From Lota lota (taxonomy: Eukaryota > Chordata > Actinopteri > Gadiformes > Lotidae), in assembly GCA_026745465.1 (NCBI GenBank), contig JACYXH010000216.1:2708501-2772500 (forward strand): DNA of 64,000 nt, written 5' to 3'. Of this stretch, positions 49,284 through 62,719 are shown one piece after another. Position 1 is the first letter of the stretch. Each line of letters begins with the position of its first letter. Under the pieces are notes generated by a model, which did no database searches, was not told the DNA's origin, and saw only the letters and a list, made by a program, of their open reading frames with translations. A program made the position numbers and the translations under genes.

Positions 49284-50634
49284 TCTCTACTCCGACACAC
49301 TTCAAGACAGGGGTCAAGATAACTCTCCCCCCTCCAAGAATGTAGCAGACGTTTCTGTTGCCATTGGAAGAGGAGAGCAGCAAATATCCTTTTCTACCAA
49401 AAATATAACTCTTTCTGGGAACCTGCCTCCCACTGATCCGTCTCCTAGTTAGAGCAGGCAGGAGTACAGCAACGTTAGCGCTGAATTGGCTAAATGCATT
49501 GACGCAATTTAGAGGGGGAACAAGGGGAGCATGTCCCCCTCCACATTTTTTAAATGATACATTTGATTGTTTTGGTCTCCGCGCGGATAAAGGAATATGT
49601 CATTATCTTCACACCGTCGGGGGGGGACAGGCCAACAGAAACAGGGACGGTGAGGATGTCTGGTTACCCTAATCTACAGGTGCCTGAAAAGTCTTAAAAT
49701 GGATAAAAATTCATATTTATCAATAAAAGGCCTTATTTCTCAGTCCATGCTGACCAACTCCCGCAGTTGGTCACCCCGCAAACGCAATCTGTCAGACTGT
49801 CACAGGCTACGAATGTGTTGTTATTAGCAAGACTATTTTTAACCATACTCCTATTTTGGGGGGTTTTAGACTAGAGTAAGCAAAGTAATACCATTTTCCT
49901 TTGAAAACCTTTATTCATTTCTATTTATGTTTTGTGGCTTCTCAATTATGTTATTACACTTACTGGCGTTGTCGGGCTCTGCGCGTTACGTGATGTGTAT
50001 AATGTCATTGGTGGTGGCGCTGTGAATTATGGGTAGTCGGGTAATTGAGGTTATGGTGCCAGGCGATCTCAGATGTGGTGACAGAACTGCTCTTTACAAC
50101 ATGAGAAACACGTTGTAAATACAACACAATAAACGGCTAATATGGAATGGTTAGCTGCGTCACAGAAGGCAAATGGCAGTTTCGGCATATGAAACTGTTG
50201 ATAGGGAGCTATTATTTTAGTGAAGACGTTCTCACAGTCGGCTGGGCTTTATGGTTTGTGTAAAAGCAACGCCTCTGTGATCAACCGTGCTCTCAGACAC
50301 TTCATACGGTCTGGGTTCAAATGAAGGAGGGTTCTAATCTTGTATGGGTTTATAAAGCTATTAGTCCAAACCCCAACACCCACTCCCACACCAAAACACG
50401 CACATGCAAAATAAAGTAGCTACACATACACAGAATAGCCTTTTTCCAAAAGCATACAAAAACGAAGACAATGTTACATGTAAACTACCCAACTACCCAC
50501 TTATTATTTTTTCTCTCTTTCTTCATGTTCATCATCTCCTCTACACTGTATTCCCACCACTTTGACTGAGATTAATTGTATTGTGTTTTCCGGCAGCTCT
50601 GCTCTGGATGTGGAAGAGAGAGAGAGGGAGAGAG

Positions 50635-50797
<163 letters not shown>

Positions 50798-50799
50798 CA

Positions 50800-51590
50800 T
50801 GCAAGTGTTTACACTTAATTTGTCTCCAGGTGGCAACTCAAATAGACCCTGTGCTTTCCTTTGCTTTTCCAAATCCCCTGGTAGGACAACACATGAGCAG
50901 ACACGGTCGGACAGAGATAGTTAGAGTTATACCACAAAGCTTTCTAACAATAATAGATAAATCCTCAGTGGACTTTCCTCCTCAGCGAAGAAGGATGGCA
51001 TGGTTGTTCATCTTGTGGCATAACGCGCTTGGTACCGTGTGGTGTGCTGCTGTTGTGAATGTGTGTATGTGAAAAAAAGAAAGGAAGAAAACGTGTGAAA
51101 ATCTAGAAACTGTTATCTACAACGAGGGAAGGTTACTTACGCCGTCCCGGACACAACCAATAAAAAGAATTTCTTTAAAGAGAATTACAACTCTAAATAA
51201 ATGAGTCAGCCTTGTGTCAGCGCCAGTTAAGATGAATTAGACATTGAGCTAAATATACCATTCCAAGTAGTAATGTTTCTATTTGCATAGTTGTATTGGA
51301 CTTCAAATACTAGCATGAGGATGTGATGATTCAGCCTCTAAACATCACACAGTTGACTGGCCAAAGTGTAAGACATTCCTGCTTATGGGATAGAGGTTCC
51401 CAGTGTATCCTAACCAATAGGCCCCGAGGGTAAAGCAGAAAACATATAATCAAACACATGACAAACAACAGGAACAACCACAACAATAATAATTGTTGAT
51501 TCAAGCTGGACCGGTCGCTCCAGCTTGGTAAAGACAGAGCCAGACGGAGCAGAACAAAGACCTGATGGACACCGCTGATAAGGCCTGTGG
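50800..51590. other. Intergenic, nothing recognised
   Basis: Complex AT-rich sequence between two purine arrays. No open frame with family resemblance and no repeat recognised. Confidence 0.5.
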
Positions 51591-51619
51591 GCCATAGAGA
51601 GGGAGAGAGAGATAAGGGT

Positions 51620-51695
<76 letters not shown>

Positions 51696-51960
51696 CTGAG
51701 AGAGAGGTAGAGATAGGGGTCGAGAGAGAGAGACAGAGAGACAGAGAGATAGAGAGAGAGAAAGACAGAGAGACAGAGAGATAGAGAGAGAGAAAGGCAG
51801 AGAAAGAGACAGAGACAGAGAGAGAGAAGGATGTAGAGAGAAAGCCAGAAAGGGAGACAGAGATAAAAAGACAGCAAGAGACAGCAAGAGACAGCAAGAG
51901 AATGAGGTCGAGAGAGAATGAGAGAGAAAGCAAGAGATAGGGAGACAGAGACAGAGAGGA
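51591..51960. repeat. 370-bp purine (GA-rich) tract
   Basis: (GA)n core at about 51622-51690, then GAGACAGAGAGATAGAG modules and three tandem AGACAGCAAG units near 51870-51900. Confidence 0.95.
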
Positions 51961-52739
51961 GCTCTGGCACGTTGGCCTGCTTTTCTGGGAGTAATCTCTA
52001 GTTTGGATCTCAGTGATAAGGACGTGGGAGGATGAGGAGGAGACACACGGCTCTCCTCAATCAAGCCCTGCTCAGAAATCATCCCTGTCATGGCATCCAC
52101 GCCACTTTGCATTTTGGCAGCTCTGTGCGAAAATGGATTAAAAAAAAGAATTAAACACTTTTACTTTGAAATCCCTGCTGGAGCGCAGACAGCTAAATGT
52201 ACCATGTAAACTAACAAACTGGAAGGAAAGAAAAATAAAAGGTGGTGTGTGTGTATGTGTGTGTATGTGTGTGTGGGAGGGGGTCCTTCAGTCTTCCTAG
52301 AGTGGAGCTGGGGAATGCTAATGTACTGACATTGCGTGCCTGTGCCAGCCAGGGGCAAGGTGGGGGTGGGCGGGGCTCCAGAGTGTTGAGACTGTCAGGT
52401 GAGAATTAGTGTGATGTGTCATCGTGGGTGATTATAGAGCCGAGATAGTACAGCTGCCACTAGTCATCAGCACTCTCAGGTCCTCTGTGTGTCTCGCACG
52501 CACACACACACAGGCACGCACGGACACAAGCACGCACATGCACACACACACACACACACACTCATAGACTTTAGGTCTAGTGTGTTGTGTGCATATCAGG
52601 GCCTTCACTTGAAGGGAGAGGGGTTAGAGAGGTTAGAGAGTTTGGGGATGTTGAGTGTCGCTGATGCTGAAGGTGGTGGTGGTTTCCTTACTTACTTACT
52701 GAACTATTTCGATAAGTGAATGTTAGGGTCCTTCCCTGA

Positions 52740-52741
<2 letters not shown>

Positions 52742-52801
<60 letters not shown>

Positions 52802-52868
52802 CGTGTGCGTATGTGTGTGTGAGAGAGAGAGAGAGTCATTGACAAAGCAGTGACAATGTGTGTTCGTT

Positions 52869-52911
<43 letters not shown>
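52742..52911. repeat. Paired (GT)n arrays
   Basis: (GT)n at 52742-52797 and 52873-52911 separated by GA and unique sequence. A smaller (CA)n is at 52541-52560. Confidence 0.95.
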
Positions 52912-52913
<2 letters not shown>

Positions 52914-53626
52914 AAAAAAAGGGCACACACAAGCGAACAGTGTTCAGCTTGAAATAACAACAACTGTCAGGCCCACCAACCTGTGAATCACCAGCATGAG
53001 CAAACCTACGCTTTTATCCTCACTACTCACGCTCACATGCGATGACTACTGAAGCATGCAGGTGTTTGAAGTAGTCTACCACGCCTCTTCCTCTCCTTTT
53101 TCAAAATCCCATCAACCCCTGCACTACACACTACACTCCCCCACCTCCCCCCCTCCCCCCGACCTCTCATCCATAACAAAACAGACAACCATCGTGACAA
53201 ACACATATAGATCTGCTGGCATATCTCCAATCATTCCCACCATTCCTACCGGTTGGCAACGCCTTTCGCCGTCGACTGCGGGCATATCTGTCACCGTGGA
53301 GACCTCACGTCCCAGGACAATTTGGTGGAATTAGACAGTTTATCTAAAAAGAAAAAACAAGCGCTCACAGCGTTTCAAAACATCCCCCTGGGGCTCCTCC
53401 GCCTCTGACATCACTGATTGGTCTAGGTGCTGACAGGATATTGACAGGGCAGTCTAACGAGTGAAACGAGGGACACCTGTGCAGAGAAGCTGAATACCTT
53501 GATGGTTTAACTGTCTCACTGTCTGTCACCAGGTCGTTCATCCTCAATTGATTTGTAAATGAAGCATATTTCTGTGCATGAGACCGCACGAATGATGTGT
53601 ACCTTATGTACTGTGTGAAGATAGAA

Positions 53627-53726
53627 AGACAGATAGATAGATAGATTGATAGATTGATAGATTGATAGATTGATAGATTGATAGACAGATGGACAGATAG
53701 ATAGATAGACAGATAGACAGATAGAC
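53627..53726. repeat. (GATA)n/(GATT)n tetranucleotide array
   Basis: GATA, then GATT-GATA alternation, then GATA/GACA units on the plus strand, just left of MITE copy 2. Confidence 0.9.
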
Positions 53727-53780
53727 AAAATTAAAAACAAACCCGCTCAGGTTTTCTTTTTATAGTATAAATGCTCTTGA

Positions 53781-54094
53781 ATAGGGTTTGTACATCGCAA
53801 CGTCACATCGCACTGACCGCCTCTGTTTTGGAAGTATCGTAGCATTGGAATGTTAGTTATGTTAGTAGTAATGTTTTTTTGGTTTTTGTTTAATTATTAA
53901 TCGTGAAATGATTTGCCATTTTGGGGCGATATTGTTGTTTTTGAAACTGCCACAGCAGCTTTCATTAACGTAGATTGCGGTATATTTACGTTGCTTTAGG
54001 ATTTTACAGTACCACAACTCTCTGGAGTCCTCTCAATATGGCGGAGTATCGCCAATAAAAGGTCCTGTTAATGCATTCTGATGTACGAGCCTTA
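53781..54094. mobile_element. MITE copy 2 (about 314 bp)
   Basis: Same element as 29025-29334, with ends ATAGGGTTTGTACATC and GATGTACGAGCCTTAT. The internal blocks are in the same order, with indels in the middle. It sits right after a (GATA)n/(GATT)n array. Confidence 0.7.
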
Positions 54095-54661
54095 TAGTTA
54101 GTGACCTTCGAATTGAAGGAGACAGATCGGATAATAGTTTTCCTTTTTCCCTTTCACTCTCACTTTTATCCAAAGACAAGTTTGAGGGGGTGAGAGAACA
54201 ATCAAAGCCTGCATCAAACTTGGATTCGCTACGAGATAACTGTTTTTCACTGTTAGGAAATGTAATACACATAATGAAACCTTCACATTAAAGTATTAGT
54301 GCTACGGGTAATAAATTATGATTTATAAGCTTAATCACAGTAATGCCTAACAAGTAACAACAGATGTATGCTTATTACGGATAATGGATGATGATTTAAT
54401 GTTAGCAAAGGTACACTTATAATTAAAGTACTTGAATACATCATTTTTTCCATAGGACATTATAATATGCTCTTAGAAGGGTTTGATGAGAGATTAACTA
54501 CTTTGCATGAATTGCTGTTGCGTGTGTTCTGTGTCGACAATTACAGCAATCAATGTGTGCTTAGAGAACTATGTCTATTATAGGGGCAGGTGATCACTTA
54601 CAGACACTGCTACTTAACCAACATCTACAAACACTGTGTGTGTGAATGTTTTTGGTTGTTG

Positions 54662-54664
54662 GTG

Positions 54665-54740
<76 letters not shown>
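54662..54740. repeat. (GT)n microsatellite
   Basis: Long (GT)n within a wider GT-rich, degenerate stretch that continues to about 55050. Confidence 0.95.
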
Positions 54741-54744
<4 letters not shown>

Positions 54745-55455
54745 ATTGTTGAGGTGTGTGTGTGTAGTCTATGCGTGCCTGTGCACGTGTGATTGCATCT
54801 ATGTGTGTGTGTGTGTGTGTGAGTGAGTGTGAATGTGCGCTTGCATGCATGTTTGTGTGCATTGTTATGTGTTTGCCTTAATGTATGTTTGTGTAGTTTT
54901 GTGTGTGTGTGCGTGTGCATGTGTGTGTATGTGCGTGCAGGCATGTGTTTGCGTGCAGGCATGTGCGTGTGTGTCAATGCATGTGTGTCCCTCCTTGAGT
55001 GCATGTCTTCTGCGTGCGAGCACATGTGTGCATGTGCGTGCGTATGCATGTTCCAAGTGGCAAGTAGCACCACACAGCACACTTAAACACACACTTAAAA
55101 AAAATAAAAAAGCGAAAAGAAGGCAAAGACAACAGACAGTGATGCAGTCTGACTCCCAGCCCTCTGTCTCTGCCAGCAGACATGATAGAAATGATAGCAA
55201 TGATAGAAGGAACCGTGATGGATTATTCCTCTGCTTGTGATCTCCGGGGGGCAGCATTCTTCCTCTCTCCGCAAGCATATGTGACCTCTGTCTTCATTTA
55301 TTTGACTACCCCCTCCACCACACCACCCCACGCCCCCTCGCTTTCCGCTAGGCGCGCGTTTGTTTCATCTCCCTCCAAAACACACCAGTCCCTCAAACTC
55401 AAACTCGCTCGGCAGCCACAGGTCTCTCGGTTCTGTCTGTACTGCTGCCGTTGTA

Positions 55456-55473
55456 CCCCCCCCCCCCCCCCCC

Positions 55474-55504
<31 letters not shown>
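55456..55504. repeat. C23 run followed by (CA)n
   Basis: A 23-base C homopolymer at 55456-55478 followed by GA(CA)n. Confidence 0.95.
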
Positions 55505-55841
55505 CCATAGATACGCCGCACAGAAACACTGATGTCATCATTTTTCGTTCTCTTTCACACAGCCGTCACCTCCCAGCCGTCACTTGGTGGCGTGGAGTCA
55601 CAGTAAATGCGGTGCATCGCTGGATGGGGGATTTCCCCGCGGTGTCTTAGGCCGAAATAGACATAACCCCACCACCCCAACCCCCCACCCCCACCCCCAC
55701 CGACCAGATACCACATCATAATTTCTATAATTTAAGAGGTATTTCTGTCATTGCTTAAAGTCATTTCACACACTGTAGAGGTTGATGAATGGTGCTGAGG
55801 ATATGTTTGCCTTGGTGATCTGGATCAAAAACAGCCTTTTG

Positions 55842-55883
<42 letters not shown>

Positions 55884-57170
55884 CTTAAGCACCTTTAAAA
55901 ACAAGGTTTACAAAGTGCTTTGGCATGCACTATAAGAGCAAGTCACTTAAACCAATCAATAAACACAATAAAAGACAGCGATGAAATAGAATGAGAAATA
56001 TATTAGGAAACAAAAGACAAGGGATAGTAAAATACAAGTAAGAATAAAAAGATAGAATAAATAAATAAAATACTTAAATGATTTATAAAGAAAATATACA
56101 AAATAATTAAATACATGAATAAATAATGACATAAGACATCAATAATCAATTGATTGGTCAGCAGAAGAGATTTGGCTCTGTACTACGAGCTCTTTCTGTT
56201 TACTTTGAAGTAGATTTGAAGTGAGTGAAGACTACGTGAGTTGTTTATGTGTTTGAGAGTGTGTGTGTCAACAGCGGGGAGATTCCCTGGAACCAGGTTG
56301 TTGTGGGGGTATGTTGTCATTATTCGGGACTCCGGTGGCAGGCCTTTTAAAGGAAATAGTGTAACAAGTGTTTATGTTGGTGTAGAGCCTACAACCACGG
56401 CAAAATAAACAGGTTCAACAGCCGTGGTCAAGAGGAAAAGCATTCTATTTTTATTTTGAAAGGAGTCCTATCACCTTGGGTTTATGCATGGAAGCTCCTC
56501 CATATTCTACTATATTTGATATGCCACGGAAACATTTTAATTACAACACATTTGACACACCTATCCTTCAAGAATCTCTACAGGGCCCCCACCCAATAGC
56601 TACCGTAAACCACCGATAGGAAAAGCAATATATTGATTGTTGAAAATGATATACAGGACCAGCTCTCTGTATCAGTATCCACAAGAAGCCATTGTATATA
56701 AAGTTGTCACTGAATCGAACCTAAATGGAAAACCCTCCCACTCTTCCACTCTCTCCCTCTCTCTCTGAATGAACCGATAACATCAATGAGTCAATCAACT
56801 CCCTCCCTCTGGTTCAACATCTGTACCCACACTCTGGACAGGTCTATCATTACTGCATCCATGTATAGCTAGGGGACGTGTACTGTACTCCATAACCTTA
56901 GCCCATATCTTAGCCCATATACCCCTTCCATGTACGTCTGTCATCTCCACAATATGATGGCGTGCATGACATCGGCATGCTGCCTGGGATGAAACAGGCT
57001 TTTGTGCCCTGCAGGTATTTAGGCCAAAGGAAAGTGAGGAGAATGGCGTAGGTGAGGGGCAGTGTGTAGTACAGCGTCTATATGTGTGTTTATATGTAAG
57101 GCTACATAGTGGACTGTATAAAATAATATGTAGAGCTAGATAACGTGCTCATGTGTGCATGAACGTGTAA
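55505..57170. other. Intergenic, AT-rich, no gene seen
   Basis: Includes (AAT)n at 55846-55880. The following CCTTTAAAAACAAGG...AAAGTGCTTTGGCATG wording resembles tails of dispersed fish repeats, but the family is not recognised. 55960-56150 is extremely A-rich. Confidence 0.5.
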
Positions 57171-57281
57171 TGTGTGTGTGTGGGTCTGTTTGTGAGTGTG
57201 TCTGCGTGAGTGTGTGTGTGTCTATGTGCGGGTGTGTCTGTCCCCGTGGCGTGTCCGTGTTTCTGTGTGTGTCTGTCTGTA

Positions 57282-57290
<9 letters not shown>

Positions 57291-57320
<30 letters not shown>

Positions 57321-57398
57321 AAGTGTGGCTGTTTGCATGTCTGCGTGTGCGCGAGTGTGTCTCTACGCGCGGCCATTTCTGTGTGTGTCTGTGTCTGT

Positions 57399-57471
<73 letters not shown>
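57291..57471. repeat. (GT)n arrays
   Basis: (GT)n at 57291-57317 and a longer one at 57402-57471 within a GT-rich stretch. Confidence 0.95.
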
Positions 57472-57475
<4 letters not shown>

Positions 57476-57479
57476 CGTG

Positions 57480-59430
57480 AGTGAGTGTATCGGTGTGAGT
57501 GTGTCTGTGTGTGGAATAGAGGGGGTCGCCACATGTATTTCCCAGACAGCCAGACAAGCTGTGTTGACGTTAGGGCCACATAAAGAAAAAATGCATACAT
57601 GTGCGTCGGTGACAAGTGTCTCTTTCATGTGCGCCGTGATGTTGTGTTAATGAGTTAAACAAGGGACTGGGAGCGGGGAACACGCTGAACGCATGAAACA
57701 GCCGCGCCTCTCCCGGCTTTAACGTTTTCCAATAGCCAGCTGTCAGATGAAACACTGGCCAAAACACATGCTACACACAGGGACACGTGTGTACACACAT
57801 GCACACTCACACACGACCATAACACAGACCTGTCGGCACACAGGTGACTCACGCATCTCAAACTGTCCAGTTTCCGTGGCGACGCTGCAGCGAGACGATA
57901 AAAGGTCAAGCCCACACCTGCATTACAGGACCGGGCACCTCTCCTCCTCCCCCGCCCTCTCTCTCCCTCACTACCTCTCCCACCACCTTCGCCTTCGCCA
58001 ATAGCCATTAGCCAAGCTACGGGCGTTAAACACAAACAGAATGCCCATCGTTGGAGAGACGTGCGATGCGGGCAGGGATGCACAGCCAAAGAAAGCCTGG
58101 ATGCGAGAGCCGTCTTGCGTGCAAAGCGCCGATTCATCACTGTCAGGAGTCCTGTGTAGTCCTGGCCTCGTTGAAAGCCCTCTTTAAAGCAATTGATTTT
58201 CTACAAAAAACAACCCACGAGCTGTTGAGTCCCATGAAAAGGGAGTTCCACTTAGCCACGGCTCAAAGGGACGAGGCGGCGCGCTTGTTCTGCTAATGGC
58301 CGTGTTGTGAAACACTCTGCCGGGGGAACATAGTGGACGGAGTCACGAATTTCACGATGATAAATGATTACCTTCCCCTCAGTGATGAAGTGACGACACG
58401 CAAAAAAACATGCACGTCGTGATTATCTCGGGTAATGCCCATGCCGAACGTTAACATCCCATTCAAATCTTCCTTTCAAGAATTGCAGCCCACAAATGAC
58501 TTTCTAGCCCGTTTTCTTCCTTAAATCGGAACGATCTCGAAGATCGAATCTTCGTTCTCTTCGGCGGCATCGATGACGGTAAGCCGTAATTGCAGGTGTG
58601 CGTTTTTGGACCTCAGTTCCCCCAATATCTTAACAGTGTCGCCCTGTGGGACAATCAGTCAGTTGGCAGTTGGTTTACTGGCAACACTAGCACAGACGGG
58701 GGGAAAACGGTATGCCGCTTGAGGCCCACACACTACGCTGCTTCACGCACAAGTGAGTTGAAGAGCGCGTCTGTTGCGTAGGCTTCGCCTGATGATGAGT
58801 AACTTCAGCAACTGTGCGGCGCTTGTGATATTTCCCCAGAATGTCGTCATTAACGATACTGCCAACGCCAAGGGCTTTCATCAGTTGGCCATGGGCTCAG
58901 TCACCGTTGTGTTACTTCATTTGGCGATAAGCAGTGACTTGACGGACATTTATTAACATGAAAATCGTTGTAACTTTCAGCGAGTGAAAAGCAGATACGG
59001 TAACAAATGAAAGAAAATACGTTTGCTCTTTCAGTGTGCGGCTTTGCAATTTGTTGACTTTGTTTGGCTTAGTGTGACACGGCACCCTGACCTTTCCCTG
59101 TCTCTCAGAGGTCATAAAACAAACCACCATAGACATTTGGCCCATAAAGTAATGAAAGCACCAGAGTATTTAGCATACTTCTTAACCAGTTTACTTAATG
59201 TTGTTATAGAAGGTCAGTTTACCACATTGTTTGTTGTTTTCCTTAGAGATGTAGAAGTCTTTGTTAGTGCGTGTATATGTGTGTGTGTGTATGTGTGTCT
59301 CTCTATTCCTTTCCAATTGATGTCTATTTTGGATTCATGTTGGTTGCTATGTGTTTGTGTGTGGTTTTGCTTGCTAGAGTAATTCATGCCAAGTTAAACT
59401 GCGCAGGAGGGGGTGAGGGTTGCTTGAAAT
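57480..59430. other. Intergenic, complex sequence, no gene seen
   Basis: The most complex long stretch downstream of nuak1. Blocks at 58140-58300 and 58340-58560 look non-repetitive and could be conserved non-coding DNA, but open frames here resemble no family. Confidence 0.4.
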
Positions 59431-59434
59431 CACA

Positions 59435-59478
<44 letters not shown>

Positions 59479-60258
59479 CCTTGAAAAAAGTCATTTATTG
59501 AGCTAATGAGACAAGGAGTCATTTTGATAAGCTACGTTTATTCTCAGGTTGGTGTGAACAGTTAGGACTCGTCGCTCTACGGAAAGCCAACGTTGGAGAA
59601 AAATGCTGGAGTCAAATTCAATTACTCTAAGTGGATCAGACTGCAAATGAGTGGGTCTGTTTCAAATTGGGCCCCATTTTCAACGCACGAAAACACCCAT
59701 TTAGCCAAACTAAAAACGCAATAGGAGGCCTAGCGGCGGTGCTACCGAGATGAAGACTTTGATACAGACATAAAGGAGCCATCGCAAGCTAATGTTTGTA
59801 ACTCAACACAGCGCTGTCACAGTAGATGGAAAATTATCGCCAACTGCTGCCCTTCTGAACTCCAGCAGGTCAGTCTTTGCTGTGTGTGTGTGTGTGTGTG
59901 TGTGTGTCTAATCGCCGGCCGTTTATCCGATACCCCTTTGTCGCATCGGATCAAAGTTCTGATCCTTCGTCAGCCTTTAGGCGTATCGGACATCGCGACG
60001 CTTCTGAGGCGAGTGACGCATCGGTTTCGGCTTTCCAATGTCTTTATTTTGTTTTACCTCTTGGCCCCTGGGAGACCCCTCTTCAGCGCCATTCCTCTAT
60101 AACGTATCTCCCAGAGAAGACAGCACCAAGCCTTTAGTAGACCCTGACAGAGCCGTGCTCAAGGTTGTATCCGCCCACGGTTCAACATCTGCACGCTTCT
60201 GACAAGAGGATCATCTGGTGGCACTAAAGAGAAGAGAAAATGTGAAAGGAATCATCTG

Positions 60259-60299
<41 letters not shown>
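59431..60299. repeat. (GT)n arrays in intergenic DNA
   Basis: (GT)n at about 59437-59470, 59880-59907 and 60261-60299, with complex unique-looking sequence between. Confidence 0.9.
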
Positions 60300-60304
<5 letters not shown>

Positions 60305-60399
60305 TCCACATCTGCAGCGAGGTTACTTGGTAGGAAGCTACTTGACACAATAAAGCCTTGTGTCTGAAGGGGATGAAGATTGTACCTTTTGGTGGGAAA

Positions 60400-60845
60400 G
60401 AGGAGACAGAGAGAAAGAGAGACAGGGACAGAGAGAGACAGACAGAGACAGAGAGAGACAGAGAGAGACACAGACAGAGACAGATACAGAGGGGGAGAGA
60501 GAGACAGTAAGAGAGAGAGAGACAGGGGCAGAGAGAGAGACAGAGAGAGACAGCAAGAGAGAAATAGAGAGAGAGACACACACATACACAGAGAAGGAGA
60601 CAGAAACAGAGTGAGAGTGAGAGACAGAGACAGAGACACACAGAGAGAAAGATACAGAGAGAAATAAAGAGAGAGAGAGAGAGAGAAAGAAAGACACAAA
60701 CACACACACACAGAAAGAGACAGAGAGACAGAGAGAGCAGACAGAGACAGAGTCAGAGAGAGATGCACACACAGAGACAGAGAGAGCGACCGAGAAACAG
60801 AGAGAGAGAGAGATTGACACTCACACAATAAGAGACAGAGAGAGG
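60400..60845. repeat. 445-bp purine (GA/GACA-rich) tract
   Basis: GAGACAGAGAGA modules with few interruptions. The opposite strand gives a long apparent reading frame of Ser/Leu/Val that is only the repeat. Confidence 0.95.
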
Positions 60846-61275
60846 GAGGTAAATGACATAATGAGATCAAGGGGCTGGGTGTGGAGGGCTGTTGTGCGAC
60901 CCATTCCGGAGGGGTGGTAAGCAGCCATGGTCTGAGAGCCATTAGGCTCCCTGACAGCTCCAGATGAATGGAGCGTAATGTGGAGCAGAGCGCCAGGGCC
61001 CCGGATACTTCAAATGTTTCAAATTCAGCGAAACCCTGACCCCCCCCCCCCAGGATAAATCCCCAGGAACACACCCTGGCCAGAGGAGAGGAGAAAAACT
61101 GAGCCTGTCTCTGTAGGCCGCTCACTCACTTTTTCATCGACACGTGAGGGAGAAAAGAAAATACAAATAAATGAATTAATAAAAAACGAAAAACACATGG
61201 AGCGCTCCTCTCCGATTACGTTCGATGTTTTCTGGATTCGTGTGTGAGTATAATAAAGTGTGTCCCCATATATTT
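60846..61275. other. Intergenic, nothing recognised
   Basis: Complex sequence with a C12 run near 61040. No coding signal. Confidence 0.4.
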
Positions 61276-61279
61276 TGTG

Positions 61280-61330
<51 letters not shown>

Positions 61331-61620
61331 TGTGTGTCAAAAAATTGGAACAAGAAAGAGAGCCTGTGTGAGCAGTGTGCACTAACTCTCTGTTTGTATG
61401 TGTGATCAATTATGTGTTTTTTGGTTTTGGATCCAATGAGAGCCAGTTGTAATATCTGCGGGTTGTGTGAATGTGTGTGCTTGTGTGTGTTTGTGTGCGT
61501 GCGCTTGTGCTTGTGTGTGCGTGTGCTTGTGTGTGCGTGTGCTTGTGTGTGTGCGTGTGCTTGTGTCTACGTGCGCGCGTTTGTGTGTTTGTGCGTGTGC
61601 TTGTGTGTTGGGTGCGTACG
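61276..61620. repeat. (GT)n and GTGTGCTTGT-type repeats
   Basis: (GT)n at 61276-61329, then at 61470-61620 a degenerate repeat of GTGTGCGTGTGCTT units. Confidence 0.9.
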
Positions 61621-61967
61621 TGTGTCTATGTTGATGCGTGCACATACGTGGGTGCGTTTTTGTCAGAGAGAATGAGTCTGTTTTCTTCGTTACACTGCTC
61701 ATATTACCTACCAATCTCATGCTTGTTACTCTCCACGCTGTCTCCCCTGTCAGTCTGCCCACTAGGCCAGCGTCCCTGGCCACAGTGGAGGGGCCCCACG
61801 ATCCAGCTCCAACATTATGGGCTGGCTAACACTGGACTGGATACACACTTGAACTCAGCTGACCCTGAGACCTCATAAGAAGCAAGGGGCTGCTGGGTTG
61901 AATCCGTCAATGAATACCAGAGTGGAAGCAGTTGAGGTCATTCAACGATCCATAGCGCCGTACTAAA

Positions 61968-62001
61968 CATACATACATACATACATACATACATACATAC
62001 A
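61968..62001. repeat. (CATA)n microsatellite
   Basis: About eight tandem CATA units. Sequence from here to 62530 shows nothing else I can name. Confidence 0.9.
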
Positions 62002-62532
62002 TAGCCCTGCATACATCAATGTACTTAAGGTTTCAAGGAAGTAGACACCCGGGCATTGCTTGACGTTTTTAAACTCAAAGTGGCTGTGAGGGAATAGTTT
62101 CCTAAACCGAACATGTTGTCATCACCCCCATGTCAGCTCAGTTCATCTTCCAAATGTCTTTGTCCCAAAAGGGCTTAAAACGTCTTCACAAAAGGGGGAT
62201 CCAAGTTTTCCTCTCCAAGCTGCACCGTGAGTCACACATTGTCAAGCTTTCAGAACAAAATGTAAGAACTAATAGTAGACCCTGTTAAAATCTGGATGTT
62301 TTAAAGGGAAATGGATATCAAACTGTGCTAACTGTACTGTACTGCTATTATTTTGTCATGAAGATACAAAAACGGCATTAATGACTGCCATGGGTTTGAG
62401 TGGATGATGACAGAACTGTTCCTTGAATCGAGCTCCTTAGAAGCTCAGGTTTGAACATGTTCAACAGGGCATCAATTCTAAAGCATTCATGGTTAGCTAA
62501 AAAAAACAGTGTTGCCTTTTATTTTTACTTCT

Positions 62533-62719
62533 CAGAAGCCAACATTTCTGAGCATGCAAACCTTTGAGAATACAGTGTAGGGTTAAACCATACACCAAGC
62601 CATACCCCCCCCAAGACATTCAGAAGCCAACATTTCTGAGCATGCAAACCTTTGAGAATACAGTGTAGGGTTAAACCATACACCAAGCCATACCCCCCCC
62701 CCCCCCCCCCCCCCCCCCC
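62533..62719. repeat. 88-bp tandem duplication ending in a C27 run
   Basis: The unit beginning cagaagccaacatttctgag starts at 62533 and again at 62621. Copies are near identical through CCAAGCCATACCCC; the second then runs on as a C27 homopolymer (62693-62719) where the first has only eight C. Confidence 0.93.

Larger units (their letters stand above)
42242..50630. other. Intergenic, microsatellite-rich, no gene seen
   Basis: Contains (CA)n with an embedded (CG)n at 43080-43126, C20 (44187-44206), (GT)n 45421-45462, (CA)n 45595-45634, G-rich 46974-47009, G39 (47545-47583), (CA)n 48497-48536, C17 (48777-48793) and (CA)n 49223-49281. Stretches between them show no coding signal that I can support. 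Confidence 0.7.

Noticed and set aside
58051-58296. 81-codon frame in complex intergenic sequence
   Set aside because: No recognised family, no splice partners found; the stretch may be non-coding conserved DNA but a gene is not supported.
60211-61125. 304-codon minus-strand frame
   Set aside because: Low-complexity Ser/Leu/Val sequence from a GA/GACA tract; open only because the repeat lacks stops.
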